Positions 34,261-46,159 of a stretch of 64,000 nucleotides of DNA are shown in pieces (position 1 is the stretch's first letter; every line of letters starts with the position of its first letter). The notes beneath the pieces were generated by a model. That model saw nothing but the letters and a program-made list of their open reading frames with translations, made no database searches and was not told the DNA's origin. The stretch is from Anthoceros angustus (taxonomy: Eukaryota; Streptophyta; Anthocerotopsida; Anthocerotales; Anthocerotaceae): assembly GCA_010909165.1 (NCBI GenBank), contig VJWM01000172.1, positions 372,001 to 436,000 on the forward strand. Reading direction: 5' to 3'. Both the position numbers and the translations under genes were made by a program.

Positions 34261-35005
34261 GGGCAGCCCAAGCTGGAGAGCATATGCTAGCGAGAAGTAG
34301 GGGCTAGGGAAAAGAAAAGTGAGTAGGTGTAAAACCTATAGTTAGGGGCTAGTAACTAGTAAATAATAATAAACTAATCTACATCTATTTTGCGGATGTG
34401 GAGAAAGGGTAGGCACAAGCCATGTGAGGTTTGCCCTACCTCTACAACCTATAACAAAACAAAAGGAAAATACCAAACTCCTATTTGCCACTGAAACCTA
34501 TGCGAGCAACATACATGGTGCTTGGAGGAAAGGACGACCACAAGTCCCCATGGAATATGTATGTGAGAAAAGGGATAAAAATGATGTGGTTAGGTGCATA
34601 TCCATGTGAAGAGTACGAAGGACACACCAAGCACTTGTATAGTAAGTGACCTAACTTCTGAATGACTAACTCAACACCATTTTTCTTCCGTAACCCATGG
34701 AGTGTTTTGTAGGGTCCTTTTGGGCATTAGAGAGAGAGAAGAGAATGCAGTGATGATTACTTGGAAATAGAAGAGGAAATAAACATGCTAGATAAACTTT
34801 GTGGATTGTAAAATTGGAAAATACCCACTAGCTAGTGGCTTAACCTCTTGTACTCCTAACATTTTCATGTGTTTTAAATGCAAATCTCTTCCTAATGACT
34901 TGGTTAAAAGGTCAGCTGGTTGTTTTGAGTTGGTATATAATTGATATCTATTGTTTTATTTTCTAACATTTCCGTATGTAATGATACTCATTGCTATATG
35001 TTTAG
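34261..35005. other. Copia 3' region without recognisable domain
   Basis: A/T-rich, with short + ORFs such as 34,424-34,609. On the minus strand only fragments of the RNase H tail may remain toward 34,900. Confidence 0.4.
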
Positions 35006-36300
35006 TTAGTGGAAAAGCAGGTTCCTAGCTAAGGCAATAGCCCCACATCCGTAGAGAGGTGTAGGTCCATCTTGGGGATAATTCAACTCTCTCAATGCTA
35101 ACCTACTCCGGACTATATCCTTGGAGCGAGGTGAGGACCCTATACTCGACTGTCTTGGACAAAGCAATGGTTGGTTGTTTCTTACTTGACCATGAAATGG
35201 GTGCACCTCCTAGCGAATGCATAGCGGATCTGATTTGCGGCTATCGGGATCTCCAAGATAGTCGGCATCGGATCGTTAATTGTAACTTAGATATGCGGAA
35301 CATGTTTATACATCAATCCTGTGTGCATAGTCCCTTTTAAATACCTGAATATTCTCTTGACACATTGCCAATGTTGTCTTCCAGATTCTCAAAAATTGTG
35401 AGATCGCACTAACTTCAAAAGATATATCGGGTCTTGTGAAGTTACTTAAATATATTAAGGTGCCATGTCGTATGGTACTGCGACATTCTGCTTTCTCATC
35501 TTTTAGGGCTCATATCTATGTAAGCCTTGTGCCACTTGGAAATGGTGTGGCTCGGCTTAGCATCTTCTAGTCCAAACTTCTTTAAGCTTTCTTTTATATA
35601 TTTTGTTTGAACCAAGGAAATGGATTTATTACCTCTATTTCTTATAATGTTAACGCCAAGGGCATAACTAAGGTCTCCAGTGTCATTTCATAATGACTTC
35701 TCAACCATGCTTTAATTTCAGCTAGATGGGAGAGTGAAGATGAAGCTAAAAATAAGTCATCCACATATAGTAAGAGGTAAATTGTAATCGTTTAGTCTTC
35801 GTGGATATACATGCTAGCATCGCTTTGCTTTGAACAAAACCATATTTTGTAAGCTTGTCATGTATATCATTATTCCATTCCTTGCACGATTGCTTAAGGC
35901 CATAAATGCCTTTAATGAGCTGCATACATGGTCTTCTTTACCTTTGACTTCATAGCCTTGGTTGTCTCATGTATATTTCTTCTTGGATTCGGCCATGCGA
36001 GATAGGCGCTTTGACGTCCATCATGTGAAGATGTAAGTCATGTTGAGCGGACAAGGCTATTATAATTCGAGGAGGCAAACTTTGCTCTGGTGCATAGGTA
36101 GCCGGTATGTAATCTAAACCCGGTATCGGTAAACCCTCCGCTACCGGCCTTGCCTTATATCGCTCAATAGAACCATCACCCTTACGTTTGATTTTAAAGA
36201 CCCATTTACTTCCCACTATTTTTCTCCCTTTGGGTGGTTTAACTAATTCCCATGTGGAGTTTTCTACTAAAGAGTTGTACTCAATCTCGCTACCTTCCAT
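35006..36300 (-). pseudogene. Copia reverse transcriptase and RNase H (broken)
   Basis: The clearest part is 35,950-36,300 (116 codons): ENSTWELVKPPKGRKIVGSKWVFK, the standard copia RT entry motif, then RYKARPVAEG and YAPEQSLPPRIIIA-type sequence and HLHMMDVKAPISHG, the RT finger/palm. Downstream, frames give a YYMWMTYF-type region where the YVDD loop should be (about 35,765) and an LFRYLKGT-like motif near 35,350. A DADYLGD/DSRKS-like RNase H start follows near 35,265. Several frameshifts. Confidence 0.75.
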
Positions 36301-37596
36301 GTGTCTTTCTCGGAGAGGAAAATGCTTGTTTCAAGGTTAGGTTCCTCTGGATCAACGTGGCTTTGTAAATGCTTGATAATAAGGTGTGAGAGGAGAAATG
36401 GGGTCATCGAGTGACAAGATATCCCAAAGGTGGTTCCTTCCATCCAGCAGTCCCAATGGTCTAGTCCTAAGATTGTACCTTGGTGCGGGTTGTTGAATGT
36501 GTTCTTCAATGTCGACCACTTGTTGATGGTTCTCGCGGTAACGCAGCTCTTGTTCGCTCGTCGTCGATTCATCCACTTGCTCGTCGGCGGGCTCATCCTC
36601 AAAGGAATACGATCCTCCTCACGAATTTCAACATCATAGTCGATTTCATCATCGGTTAAATGTTGAGGTTCTTCTAAATCAGGATCTGGTGTAGTTGGTC
36701 GTATTGGAATATATTCTAACTCCTCCTCCTCCTCACCTGTAGGTTCATCCATAGGAGCTTGGAGGGAGTGAATGAATGATGACAAAATCATCGTCATCAA
36801 AATGGAAGGCTCGGATGCGCAGAGGAAGGAGCATCGGGAGTAATGGGAGGCAGATGCCCCATAATAGGAGAAAGAATATGAGATTCATGAAAGGTCACGC
36901 TCCTAGCATAAATGAGCTTTCGGGTAGATGGGTCAAATAACTTGTAACCCTTAATGCCTTCTGTAGCCAATAAAGGTATATTTGGTTTTGGGGATCCAAA
37001 CTTCTTGCGTTGTACTTTGGGGATGAACACATAGCGGGGATCCAAGATTCGTAAATGATCAATGAAGGTTTTCTCCCAAAAAGCTTCATATGGAGTCATG
37101 CCTTGGGCTGAAGTCGGCGATCTATTAAGGAGATATGTTGTCACAATATAGCTTGTAACTTTTAGATAATGTAGCTTGGGTGAGCAAACGACTGTGATCT
37201 CCTGAGGCGTAAATTTTGTTTTCTTTCGCCATTTTGTGAGGTGTGTGTACCACACTAAGTTGTTGCGCTATACCTTCAGCGTAGCAAAATTCAGCAAATT
37301 CATTTGAAGTGAACTCTCCTCCATTATCGGAGCGAAGAGTTTTAAGCTTCTTGTCGGTAAGTCTCTCGCCCACATCATATATTCTTTGAAGAAAGAAAAG
37401 GCGACTCTTATGGCGGAGGATGTAGGTGAGGACAGGCGAATAATCATCGATGAAGGTTAAAAATATCTACAACCACTAAATGAAGGTGCGGATATCGGAC
37501 CACAAATGTCTGTGTGAACCAACTCTAAGGGTGCCTAGCCCTCCGAGGGATGGATTGTGGAATGGAGCTTGATGACGTTTGGTTATGACGCAAGCT
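36301..37596 (-). pseudogene. Copia integrase and acidic linker (broken)
   Basis: LKTLRSDNGGEFTSNEFAEFC at about 37,280-37,345 contains the second catalytic Asp of the integrase core. LNRSPTSAQGMTPYEAFW (about 37,060-37,130) and GYKLFDPSTRKLI (about 36,910-36,950) are the usual C-terminal copia integrase motifs. It is followed by a 177-codon acidic frame (36,267-36,800; GEEEEELEYIPIRP), the linker between integrase and RT. Integrase precedes RT, which defines the copia lineage. Confidence 0.8.
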
Positions 37597-38423
37597 TCAC
37601 ACCGAGAGGTTCAAGTTTAGGAATACAGGAGTTCTATACAGTTTCCTTAGACATTTGGATAAGCTTTTGGCTATTCGGATGACCTCAGCGGTGCCAAAGC
37701 ATGGTGCTTGAAGAGTGGAATGGGAGGCTACATTGATGAGGTGTAACGGACCCACTTGGGCCGAGAGTTTATAGAGTCCATCTTCTAGTGTGCAGGCAGT
37801 TGTGATACTTATTAGTATGATAGTAAAGGAGACACAAATCGGCTTCAAGGATAATTTGCATGTTATGTTCTTGACATAAACTAGCGGTGACACTAGATTC
37901 TTGCACATGGAGGGTACATAAAGGACATGGGAGAGAGTAAGAACCCGGTGGAGCACTTTAATGCCACGGAACCTACACCAAATATGGTGAGGTTATGGTC
38001 GCCTAGGAGCACTTGTTGTCCTTTTGATGGCGAATCGACTCAAAAGTTAAGATCGTGACATATATGAGATGTTGCACCTGTCTAAATACCAATTTTGGTT
38101 TGATGGCTTGGAACTTGCCAAGCGGGCATGCGTCTTGATGGAGTTGCCGTGGAGGGCTTCTTCTTAACGGCAACATGTGCCGTGGTGACCTCCTTCTTTG
38201 GCTCACCATTTTTCTTCTTCCAACAATCCTTCTCCATATGGTTGGTCATCTTGCACCAATTGCGGTAACTCCAGCCTTCTTCATGCCCTTTGAAGGTTTA
38301 AATGAAGAAGTGGATGTTCCTTGAAAATTTTGAGTAGGAGTCGGTCTAGGAGTGAAGTTTCCGGCCTCGCCACGTCCTCTTCCTCTCGCGTCCCTGTACA
38401 TTACTTGTGGCTGATCGGGATTT
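37597..38423 (-). pseudogene. Copia protease and GAG-pre-integrase region (broken)
   Basis: At 37,597-37,956 the frame reads LTLSHVLYVPSMCKNLVS (end of the protease fold) and DGLYKL (pre-integrase). Upstream, about 38,200-38,260, is a degenerate zinc knuckle, CRNWCKMTNHMEKDCW, with one extra residue between the first two Cys compared with C-x2-C-x4-H-x4-C, and then a Lys/Arg/Pro-rich tail. Confidence 0.65.
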
Positions 38424-38990
38424 TCATTTTGACACGTCCTCCTCAATAAGTGCTCCTATTAATTCACTTACCGATATCCGCGTTGTGGAGCCCGTTAATT
38501 TCTTCTTTTTTGCAGCTCTAAGGACCGCATTTTGCGTTGTCACAAAGGGCCTATAGGAGGCGGCAAGTGGCGAGGAGAGCAATAAAAGTTTGTTTCTCTG
38601 TAAGTTTTCTTGAGGATGCATTGAAATTATTCTTTGCAATACGGAAGTTGCTCAAGTGTTGTTGTAAGGAATCGCCTCCTTCATCCTTATAGTATATAAG
38701 TGACGTGTGGCGATCAATAAGCTCATTCCATCTTTGGAGGCATAAAGTGAGCTTCTCCCACATCTCTGCGGTGTTTTTCGCAACTTGGAGTACCATTGAG
38801 TAAGTCCGTTCATTAAAACGTCTCGGGCTCTCCGATCTTTGGCTTCCCATTCATCTATAGCATCGAGTCCCAAGTGGAACATTCTTCCGTCCGACAATAT
38901 TCCATAAGTGAGACACCTTGGGCACGTTGCCATCGTCGTACCCCTGCCGTTGAATCTATCTTTGTCTTTAAAGTTGTCACCTTGAATCAC
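38424..38990 (-). pseudogene. Copia gag (UBN2-type, broken)
   Basis: Frames in order give FHLGLDAIDEWEAKDRRARD (about 38,850), a QVAKNTAEMWEKL segment (about 38,760), IYYKDEGGDSLQQHLSNF (about 38,680), FIALLATCRLL and ELIGALIEED (about 38,440). This is the helical copia gag pattern. The RGRGRGEAGNF basic stretch follows at about 38,380, before the zinc knuckle. Confidence 0.7.
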
Positions 38991-39925
38991 TTGAGGCTTG
39001 GATTCATTACGCTTTTAGCTTTCTCCTTTTCTTCCTTTTAAATTGCTCCCATTCATCTCGCCATATAGATTGTTGTTCTTCAAGCCATTTGGTCTTTTGG
39101 GCCAAAATTTTGCTCTGGTGAAGTCATCAATATCCACGTCGAGATCGTCCGACCCCACCATTGCAAGTAATTTTAATGATGCGGGTTATGCCGTGGTTGA
39201 CACGCCGTCTTCTTGCATTGTTTTGCGAAAGAGGCGGCGGCACAACATTTCTTCAAATTATGAATTTCGCATCATAATCGAATCTGCAGACTTACAATCA
39301 AGTGAGAAGAGACCTTGTGAAAGGTCTCGGTCAACAAGTCTATCGAGATAATATTGATTTGTTGTGTATTGTAAGTCAATTTCTCATTGATAGCGAGTGA
39401 TTTATTCTAAGTTCTCTAATGGAATCAAGAGATTGCTGCGGATGATCCGGATTAGGAGCGAAGATACTAGCCTTATTTTTATGTACTTAGAGATGGCGGA
39501 CTCTATGGCACTATATTGATAAAGGCTAAATGTAGAAAGGAGAGCTTCTGAGCATAAATGATATCTTGTACTCTATCTCGACTTAGACAAAAGGGCTTCA
39601 ATGAGACAACATACTTGTGCCTCTAAAACATCAATCGAGGAGAATTGAGGTCAAACTCCTCCCGAATGTAAGAAGATTTGATTTGATGTTGTTTCTTCTT
39701 CTTTGAAGCCTTGATCTTCCTCCTAAATTCTTGTCCGCTTGGATTAAAGGAATCCATGGAGCGGACAAGAAATTGATGCACAATGTGTGCATCATTGTGC
39801 CGTCACCGGATGATTCTTTCTAAAGGCGAAATCTCCACGCATTATCTTCATTTGAAGTACTACAAACGCAAAAGCATTGGAGAAAATTGCCTAGAGCATA
39901 AGGAAGCGGTGCTCAAGCACAAAGA
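38991..39925 (-). other. Copia leader between primer-binding site and gag
   Basis: About 0.9 kb. On the minus strand the last 200 bp may encode an acidic N-terminus (SDDLDVDIDDFTRAKFWPK near 39,110-39,160); the rest shows no coding signal. Confidence 0.4.
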
Positions 39926-39941
39926 GCTATGCTCGATACCA
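39926..39941 (-). promoter_or_regulatory. Copia primer-binding site (tRNA-Met type)
   Basis: The minus strand reads TGGTATCGAGCATAGC directly adjoining the 5' LTR. The usual plant copia site has TATCAGAGC; here the A of CAG is absent, one of several CAG-to-CG differences in this window. Confidence 0.75.
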
Positions 39942-40197
39942 TGATGAGAATCAATAGCTCTTAGATAGAAGAGAAACAATGGAATGAATTGATTAATGAG
40001 TAAAGTACAAGCCTTTAAATAGGGTGGTGGGTGGTTGGTTACAACAATATGTTGTTGTAACCATAAGTAATTGCAACCATAAGTTGTTGCAACTATAAGT
40101 TGTTGTAACAACTAACTACCTAAAGCCCTAGCTCTAAATTAATGTTTAAATAATGAGGCCCTAATGAATAGTGCCCTAGGCTAGACCTATTTCATCA
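39942..40197 (-). repeat. Copia 5' LTR (right)
   Basis: Partner of the LTR at 32,682-32,938. On the minus strand it reads TGATGAAATAGG...TTCTCATCA. Its inner side is the primer-binding site, which fixes the orientation. Confidence 0.95.
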
Positions 40198-40876
40198 ATG
40201 TGATGGAGAAGGTGACCACCAAGAAGACTCCTATTATTTAACGTCGTAGAAGAGGGGCGATGTCGGGTTGTTCGTATCCTCCCTTCGAATTTCCCGACGT
40301 CAAACCTCAACTCCTCATGAGTTTCGGATGCACAATCTTAAGATCTATTGATCCTATGCGACTTGTAATATATGGAGGAAGTCGACCAGCACATGGTGTT
40401 TGACACGGAGGATGAACTATTTGGGACTCCGTGGAGATGATCCCTACGACCAAGCGCATCCAATATATCATATCGAGCCACTTGATTTGTGAAATCATTT
40501 GAGTAATCCACCGATCTATTACAACATCCGGAAGACCAAGCGCTTTCAAAATCTCGGATCGAATCACTTGAGTTGCCAAAGTATTTGAGTACTCCATTTG
40601 ATCCATCACAAAATATGAATGAGCTATGCATTTATAGTTGAAACTTGGGTAAATATAGACTTGAAGATGGTTTTGTTCTCGATGATATATTATGAATTAT
40701 CGATAAGTTTTTTTTATTTTGTTAGTAAATTATAGTATATTTAATATTGATATTATAACAAAAACATCATCATAAACATCACAAAAAATATTTCCAAGAG
40801 ATATTGCGCATAATCGGTATAACGTTGTTTTACCATTAACTTATAGAATTATCAAAAACTATACCAAAGATAGACG
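40198..40876 (+). other. A1 3' region: integrase end and left arm of the inverted repeat
   Basis: This resumes the A1 sequence cut at 32,681 (GGAGAAGGTGACCACCAAGAAG is shared with 57,200 and 62,130). It contains a DPSQNMNELCIYS-like stretch and then the left arm of an inverted repeat (40,656-40,802). No domain beyond the integrase tail. Confidence 0.6.
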
Positions 40877-41252
40877 TGGAAGATATATTACAAATAACCT
40901 TCTCGATCACTAGATAAAACATGTGGAAGTAATTTGGCATAAAAGAAGGTAAACATAGTAAATATAGAAAGTGGATAAGAGTAAAAGTAATTATTGGGGT
41001 AGTTTAGAGTAAATATAATGGGGCATGATAAAAGCAAGAACTCTTGAGGTAGGATGGGGCTTAGTAGCGGTGGATCACCGACAAGTGCCCTATACAAATT
41101 CGGATATAAAATCTCTTGGAAATATTGTTTGTGATGTTTATGATGATGTTTTGTTATAATATCAATATGAAATATACTATAATTTACTAACAAAATAAAA
41201 ATTATCGATAATTCATAATATATCATCGAGAACAAAACCATCTTCAAGTCTA
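40656..41252. repeat. Inverted repeat spanning the A1 internal/LTR border
   Basis: The arms 40,656-40,802 and 41,111-41,252 are reverse complements (about 142-147 bp, a few mismatches and indels) separated by about 308 bp. The left arm is in the internal 3' region and the right arm is in the LTR. Equivalents are at 57,654-58,246 and 62,571-63,166. Confidence 0.9.
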
Positions 41253-41935
41253 TATATGTATGGTCCCTACACACAAATCACAAATCTATCTTCATATATC
41301 TATTTCAATCTTACGAAAGGATTCTCATTTTGTTGTCTACAATGATTCCAAGTTTGCGATCTATGGCTATGATGATGTTTGTGATGCTATCTTTGCTTAG
41401 CATCAATTTTGTGTCAAGATTGCTAAGAGGTATTATAATTCTTTTATATGTGTGTATTCCATGTATTAAAATTCCATTTTAGATATGTATATTATGTTGC
41501 TCTCAACTAGCTAGTTTATGTTCGATGTGTTGTTAAATCACATGGTTGATGTAGAAAAACAAAGGGAATTCGGACTACGTACTTCCGGTCCCGATCCCCA
41601 TCCATCTCCCCATTTTCACCCTGCAGCCGGACTACGTACTTCCCGGTCCCGATCCCCATCCATCTCCCCATTTTCACCCTCTGCAGCCGGACTACGATTT
41701 CCGGTCTAGATCCTCATCCATCTCCCCATTTTTACCCTCTGCAGCCGGACTACGTACTTCTGGTCCGGATCCTCATCCATCTCCCCATTTTTCCCTCTGC
41801 AAAAGGGACTACGTACTTCCCGGTCCGGATCCTCATCCATCTCCCCATTTTTCCCTCCCAGCCGGACTATGTACTTCTGGTCCGGATCCTCATCCATCAC
41901 CCCCAAATTTTGGTATCCCTCCCAAGAATAAGAAG
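40877..41935 (+). repeat. LTR 2 of the A array (shared by A1 and A2)
   Basis: Starts TGGAAGATATATTAC and ends before TTGGTATAAGGGAGC. It is collinear with LTR 1 and LTR 3 and holds its own minisatellite at about 41,569-41,905. It is simultaneously the 3' LTR of A1 and the 5' LTR of A2. Confidence 0.8.
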
Positions 41936-43069
41936 TTGGTATAAGGGAGCACGGGAATGAAGATATCTATGGGAGCATAATTGGCTAGATTGTCTATGTT
42001 AGCTCGGTTGTTGGTAGGATTTCTACTTCCCTTTGTGTAGGGATTGTTATCCCTTCTTCTGTTTGGGTGGTCTCTTCTTATTGCAGCCCTAGTATATATT
42101 TGTTGTGGGGATATGCTTGTGCCTCTCGATGGGGCTTTAGGAGGTGAAATTCTCTTCTTTTATAAAGCATTAAAAATTTGGTGTAACAAAAGTTACTCTC
42201 AACCTTACGGTCTCTAATGCTCACGCACCAGTACGAACAATGAGCGGGCTCGTTGAGCGATGAGCAGTCGTGCCTCTTGTCGCTAGTCGAATGCTCCAAC
42301 TCTTGGAATCCGACAACGGTGGTTGGCGTCTGCGGATGGATGCTAGCACATTCAAAAATCCGGAGAGATAAATCAATTCAAGAAGGATCCGCGGAGCATA
42401 CTCCTCTTACAATCGCATGTCACAACGAGTTATCCAATGGCTAATAAGAGGCGGTAACTTATCCTAGCTAGCAAGCTTGTTCGAGTTCGCGATGTGTGCA
42501 GGTACATGTAGCTCTAGAAGCATCTCCACAAGCCTTCACGAACCACAAGCATTTCCATGACCTTCCATATCAAGAACCTTTTAGGTCGACTCTTGAGACT
42601 AAACATCCTGGATTGTTGTGCAACAAACCAATTCAAGTGCAACATTTACATAGCGACTCACAATTGCTTGCTTGAAGCAAGAGCAAGGACTTCAAAGAAG
42701 AGCTTAACTAGTTGCACCTCCACAAGCCTTCGAACCGGGAGGCACGCACTTCAGGACCTTCCTCGTCAAGAAGCTTTTGCATCGACTCTTGAGACTAAAC
42801 ATCCGGATTGTTGTGCAACAAACCAATTCAAGTACAACATTTACATAGCGATTGTTCACAATTGCTAGCTTGAAGCAAGGCGGACTTCAAAGAAGAGCGT
42901 GGTGGTTGCACCTACACTCCAATTACTCATTCTACCCTCATGTGCAAGCTAAAGATGAATAAAGCGTGTATGCTCGCATGATACATCGATGAAGTGGTTG
43001 ACACCAAACCTTGTTGTCACGGAGACATACCTCAACATCCAGTTCTCACAAACTCCGCGGCTATTGCAG

Positions 43070-43383
43070 CCCTAGGCTTGGATTTTCAAGTTCATCAAGG
43101 ATTTTGCCAAGAAGGCAGCCTTGTTGATGCAGTTGACCAAGAAGGACATGCCCTTCAAATGGACAGAGCCAAGGCATGAAGCCTTTCAGCAGTTGAAGGA
43201 TAGCTTGGTGGCGCACCAACACTACAACCACCGATTGGGAAAAACCGTTCCATGTGTATGCGTAGATGTATGCCTTCATATTGGGACTATCTTAAGCCGG
43301 AAGGAGAATCGGGATCATCCAATTTTCTATCTTTGGCGGGCAACTTATGGATCTTGAGAGAAATTATTCAACCAAGAGGAAGG
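43070..43383 (+). pseudogene. A2 RT tail and RNase H, left part (truncated by N)
   Basis: In shifting frames it reads FKFIKDFAKKAALL, KKDMPFKWTEPRHEAFQQLKD (open at 43,121-43,357) and YRLGKTVPCVCVDV, reaching the LFNQEE segment where N begins at 43,384. The second copy of this stretch is at about 44,435-44,729. Confidence 0.65.
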
Positions 43384-44724
43384 TGTGGTAGGGAGAATCG
43401 GGGCACTCAGGGTCCTCCCACTATAGCGCCACACTTATCCCTTCTTCTGTTGTGGTCTGTTCTTATGTGCAGCCCTAGTATATATTTGTTGTGGGGATAT
43501 GCTTGTGCCTCTCGATGGGGCTTTAGGAGGTGAAATTCTCTTCTTTTTATAAAGCATTAAAAATTTGGTGTAACAAAAGTTACTCTCAACCTTACGGTCT
43601 CTAATGCTCGGCCGCATCGAACAATGAGCGAGCTGTTGAACAGGTGAGCAGTCGTGCTCGTCGCTAGTCGAATGCTCCAACTCTTGGAATCCGACAACGG
43701 TGGTTGGCGTCTGCCGATGGATGCTAGCACATTCAAAAATCCGAGAGAGATAAATCAATTCAAGAAGGATCCGCTTGAGCATACTCCTCTTACAATCGCA
43801 TGTCACAACGAGTTATCGAATGGCTAATAAGAGGCGGTAACTTATCCTAGCAAGCTTGTTCGAGTTCGCGATGTGTGCCCGAGTACATGTAGCTCTAGAA
43901 GCATCTCCACAAGCCTTCCGAACCACAAGCATTTCCATGACCTTCCATATCAAGAACCTTTTGCGAGACCGTGAGATCGAACATCTTGGATTCTTTGTCG
44001 AAACCAATTCAAGTGCAACATTTACATAGCGACTCACAATTGCTTGCTTGAAGCAAGAGCAAGGACTTCAAAGAAGAGCTTAACTAGTTGCACCTCCACA
44101 AGCCTTCGAACCGGGAGGCACGCACTTCAGGACCTTCCTCGTCAAGAAGCTTTTCGACTCTTGAGACTAAACATCCTGGATTGTTGTGCAACAAACCAAT
44201 TCAAGTACAACATTTACATAGCGATTGTTCACAATTGCTGGCTTGGACTTCAAAGAAGAGCGAATTGGTTGCACCTACACTCCAATTACTCATTCTACCC
44301 TCATGTGCAAGCTAAAGATGAATAAAGCGTGTATGCTCGTGATGATACATCGATGAAGTGGTTGACAAACCTTGTTGTCACGGAGACATACCTCAACATC
44401 CGGTTCGCGCACGCTCAGCCATGACTATGTAGCTAGGCTTGGATTTTCAAGTTCATCAAGGATTTTGCCAAGAAGGCGGCGCTGACGATTGACCAAGAAG
44501 GACATGCCCTTCAAATGGAGCCAAGGCATGAAGCCTTTCTGAAGGATAGCTTGGTGAGCGCACCAACACTACAACCACCGATTGGGAAAAACCGTTCCAT
44601 GTATGCGTAGATGTATGCCTTACGCTATTGGGACTATCTTAAGCGGAAGGACGAGAAGAATCGGGATCATCCAATTTTCTATGGCGGGCAACTTATGGAT
44701 CGAGAGAAATTATTCAACCAAGAG

Positions 44725-44729
44725 GAAGG
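44725..44729 (+). repeat. Target-site duplication GAAGG, left of N
   Basis: GAAGG precedes TGTGGTAGGG here (and at 43,379-43,383 in the duplicated copy). The same five bases follow the right end of N at 55,375-55,379 (and 53,646-53,650). The uninterrupted site in A3 (about 60,338) reads GAGGGAAGGTCTTAG with one copy. Confidence 0.75.
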
Positions 44730-45905
44730 TGTGGTAGGGAGAATCAAGGGCACTCAGGGTCCTCCTTCTGCGGCCACACTTATCCTGTCGCCCGTCGTTG
44801 GGTTTCGTCCCATGAGACTTGTGTGAAAATTCGAGGCCTTGTGGTCACCAATCGCTCTGCACAACTCTCGGCCTTCTCAACAAGGCGCCCTACTCTCCCT
44901 CTCGCAGTGCACTTGCCTTTGCTTGAAAATCGCCAACCCTCGACCCCTGCGACACAAAACAATTGCGGGTCACCTCGGCCAAGGAGCCTACCACAGGCGC
45001 CCGGGGACCCCAGTTCACGCGATTTCGTCCCTACTTCTAAGACCAAACTTGACCTACAACGACACAACACAATTGCGGGTCACCTCGTGACAAGGAGCCT
45101 ACAGGCGGGGACCCCAGTTCACACATGATTCGTCCCTACTTCTAAGACTTCTCCACTCGGGGCGCTCTTTTACTTGCAGTTGGGATTCGTCCCTTAGGCT
45201 GCACGTGGCCTTCCACTAACACCTACACCTCTAATCCTCTACTCATCTTCTCATCTCCTCATCCTCTTCCTCCTATTCTAACCTCGATTCGGGCTTCTTG
45301 GTTTCGACTCGCCCTTACAGCTGGCTGGGGTCGCCTCCACCAGCAAGTTCTTCCTTGGGCGGTTGCTATGAGTTTGACACGGGCGAGAACCTCCGAGTCT
45401 TTCCTGTAGTCTACCCTCAAGCCGAGAGTTCTCTGGGCATTTGCCACACACCCAAAGCAAAGCAATTTCACGCAACCATTCACAAGGAGCAACTCGTTTA
45501 GGCACTTGCGAGCAAGTCCTCCACCAAGCACTCACCATGCGACTTCCTCTCTACGATGTGTTGGCTCACTGAGCACGAAATTCCTCTGTAATGGCAAAGG
45601 ACTCGGTGGCGTGGGCGCAAGACATGATACTTTACTTTGTGAAACCTCCTCCTCTTATAGGAGGCCTTCCACATACAACCTCCCTTGGGTGACCCTCTGC
45701 GGTCACCTTTTCCAATATTCTATTATTTCCTACTTGACATTTAATGTCGGCACCTAAATCTATTATGCATTTCTTGGTAAATCTATTCTAGCAACTTCAC
45801 CTAAGTCTATCCTCGAAGGATGTCGATTACATCACTGTCCTTCCTATTCTTCTACCTAGCATTTATGGTCTGACCATATCTAGTCTTCACCTATTTGGGG
45901 TAGGG
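44730..45905 (-). repeat. LTR of N (3' LTR, G1 type)
   Basis: Reverse-complement match to the G1 LTR at 1,393-2,542 with the same block order. It ends in CTACCACA on the minus strand. A TATA-like CCTCCTATAAGAGGAGG lies near 45,650. An internal repeat is visible: GGTCACCTCG with AGGAGCCTAC and CCCCAGTTCAC occurs at about 44,970-45,015 and 45,075-45,122. Confidence 0.65.
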
Positions 45906-46159
45906 GCGTCGTGGTGGATTGGCTCCCTCGCCCTCCTTTTGCTCTTGCCCTTCCCGGCCTTTGTCCCCTAATGTGTGGGGCAAGTACAATCTTGCCCCTT
46001 CCTCCATCTCCCGGGCGCAGATTCCTCGGCCCTCCATCGGCGCCCTCCGCGCACCTGGCGCCCTTCTCCCTCGCCGTCGCTCGTCATCGCACCCTACGCG
46101 TCTAGCGGACTACGGGTGACTACCTACCATGGTAGTCGGTAACTCCTTCTTCCTTCTTC

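Larger units (their letters stand above)
32682..40197 (-). mobile_element. Nested Ty1/copia retrotransposon (complete LTR to LTR)
   Basis: Two nearly identical LTRs (257 and 256 bp, TGATGAG...TTTCATCA) bound an internal region with, on the minus strand, a tRNA-Met-type primer-binding site, gag, protease/pre-integrase, integrase, RT and RNase H: the copia order (integrase before RT). The element sits inside the A1 integrase. A clean 5-bp target duplication is not seen (ACAGG to the left, ATGTG to the right), perhaps because of base errors or later change. About 1.7 kb between RNase H and the 3' LTR holds a gene-like fragment. Confidence 0.9.
28386..41935 (+). mobile_element. Ty3/gypsy-derived element A1, LTR to LTR, with nested copia
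   Basis: The left LTR (28,386-29,445) is followed by a gag-like leader with a tandem duplication, a truncated RT/RNase H, a linker, an integrase cut at 32,681 by a copia element, a 3' region (40,198-40,876) and the right LTR (40,877-41,935). Without the nested element the internal part is only about 4 kb: the gag, protease and most of the RT expected of an autonomous gypsy element are missing, so this is a deletion derivative that would have depended on other copies. The right LTR also serves as the left LTR of A2. Confidence 0.8.
42048..44779 (+). repeat. Tandem duplication in A2 (about 1.37 kb x 2)
   Basis: Units 42,048-43,434 and 43,435-44,779. Each runs from TTATCCCTTCTTCTG in the A2 leader to the first about 50 bp of the N LTR (TGTGGTAGGGAGAATC...CACAC). 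At the junction (43,435-43,440) TTATCC is shared between the N LTR (44,780-44,785) and the leader (42,048-42,053). The duplication therefore happened after N had inserted. Confidence 0.85.
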
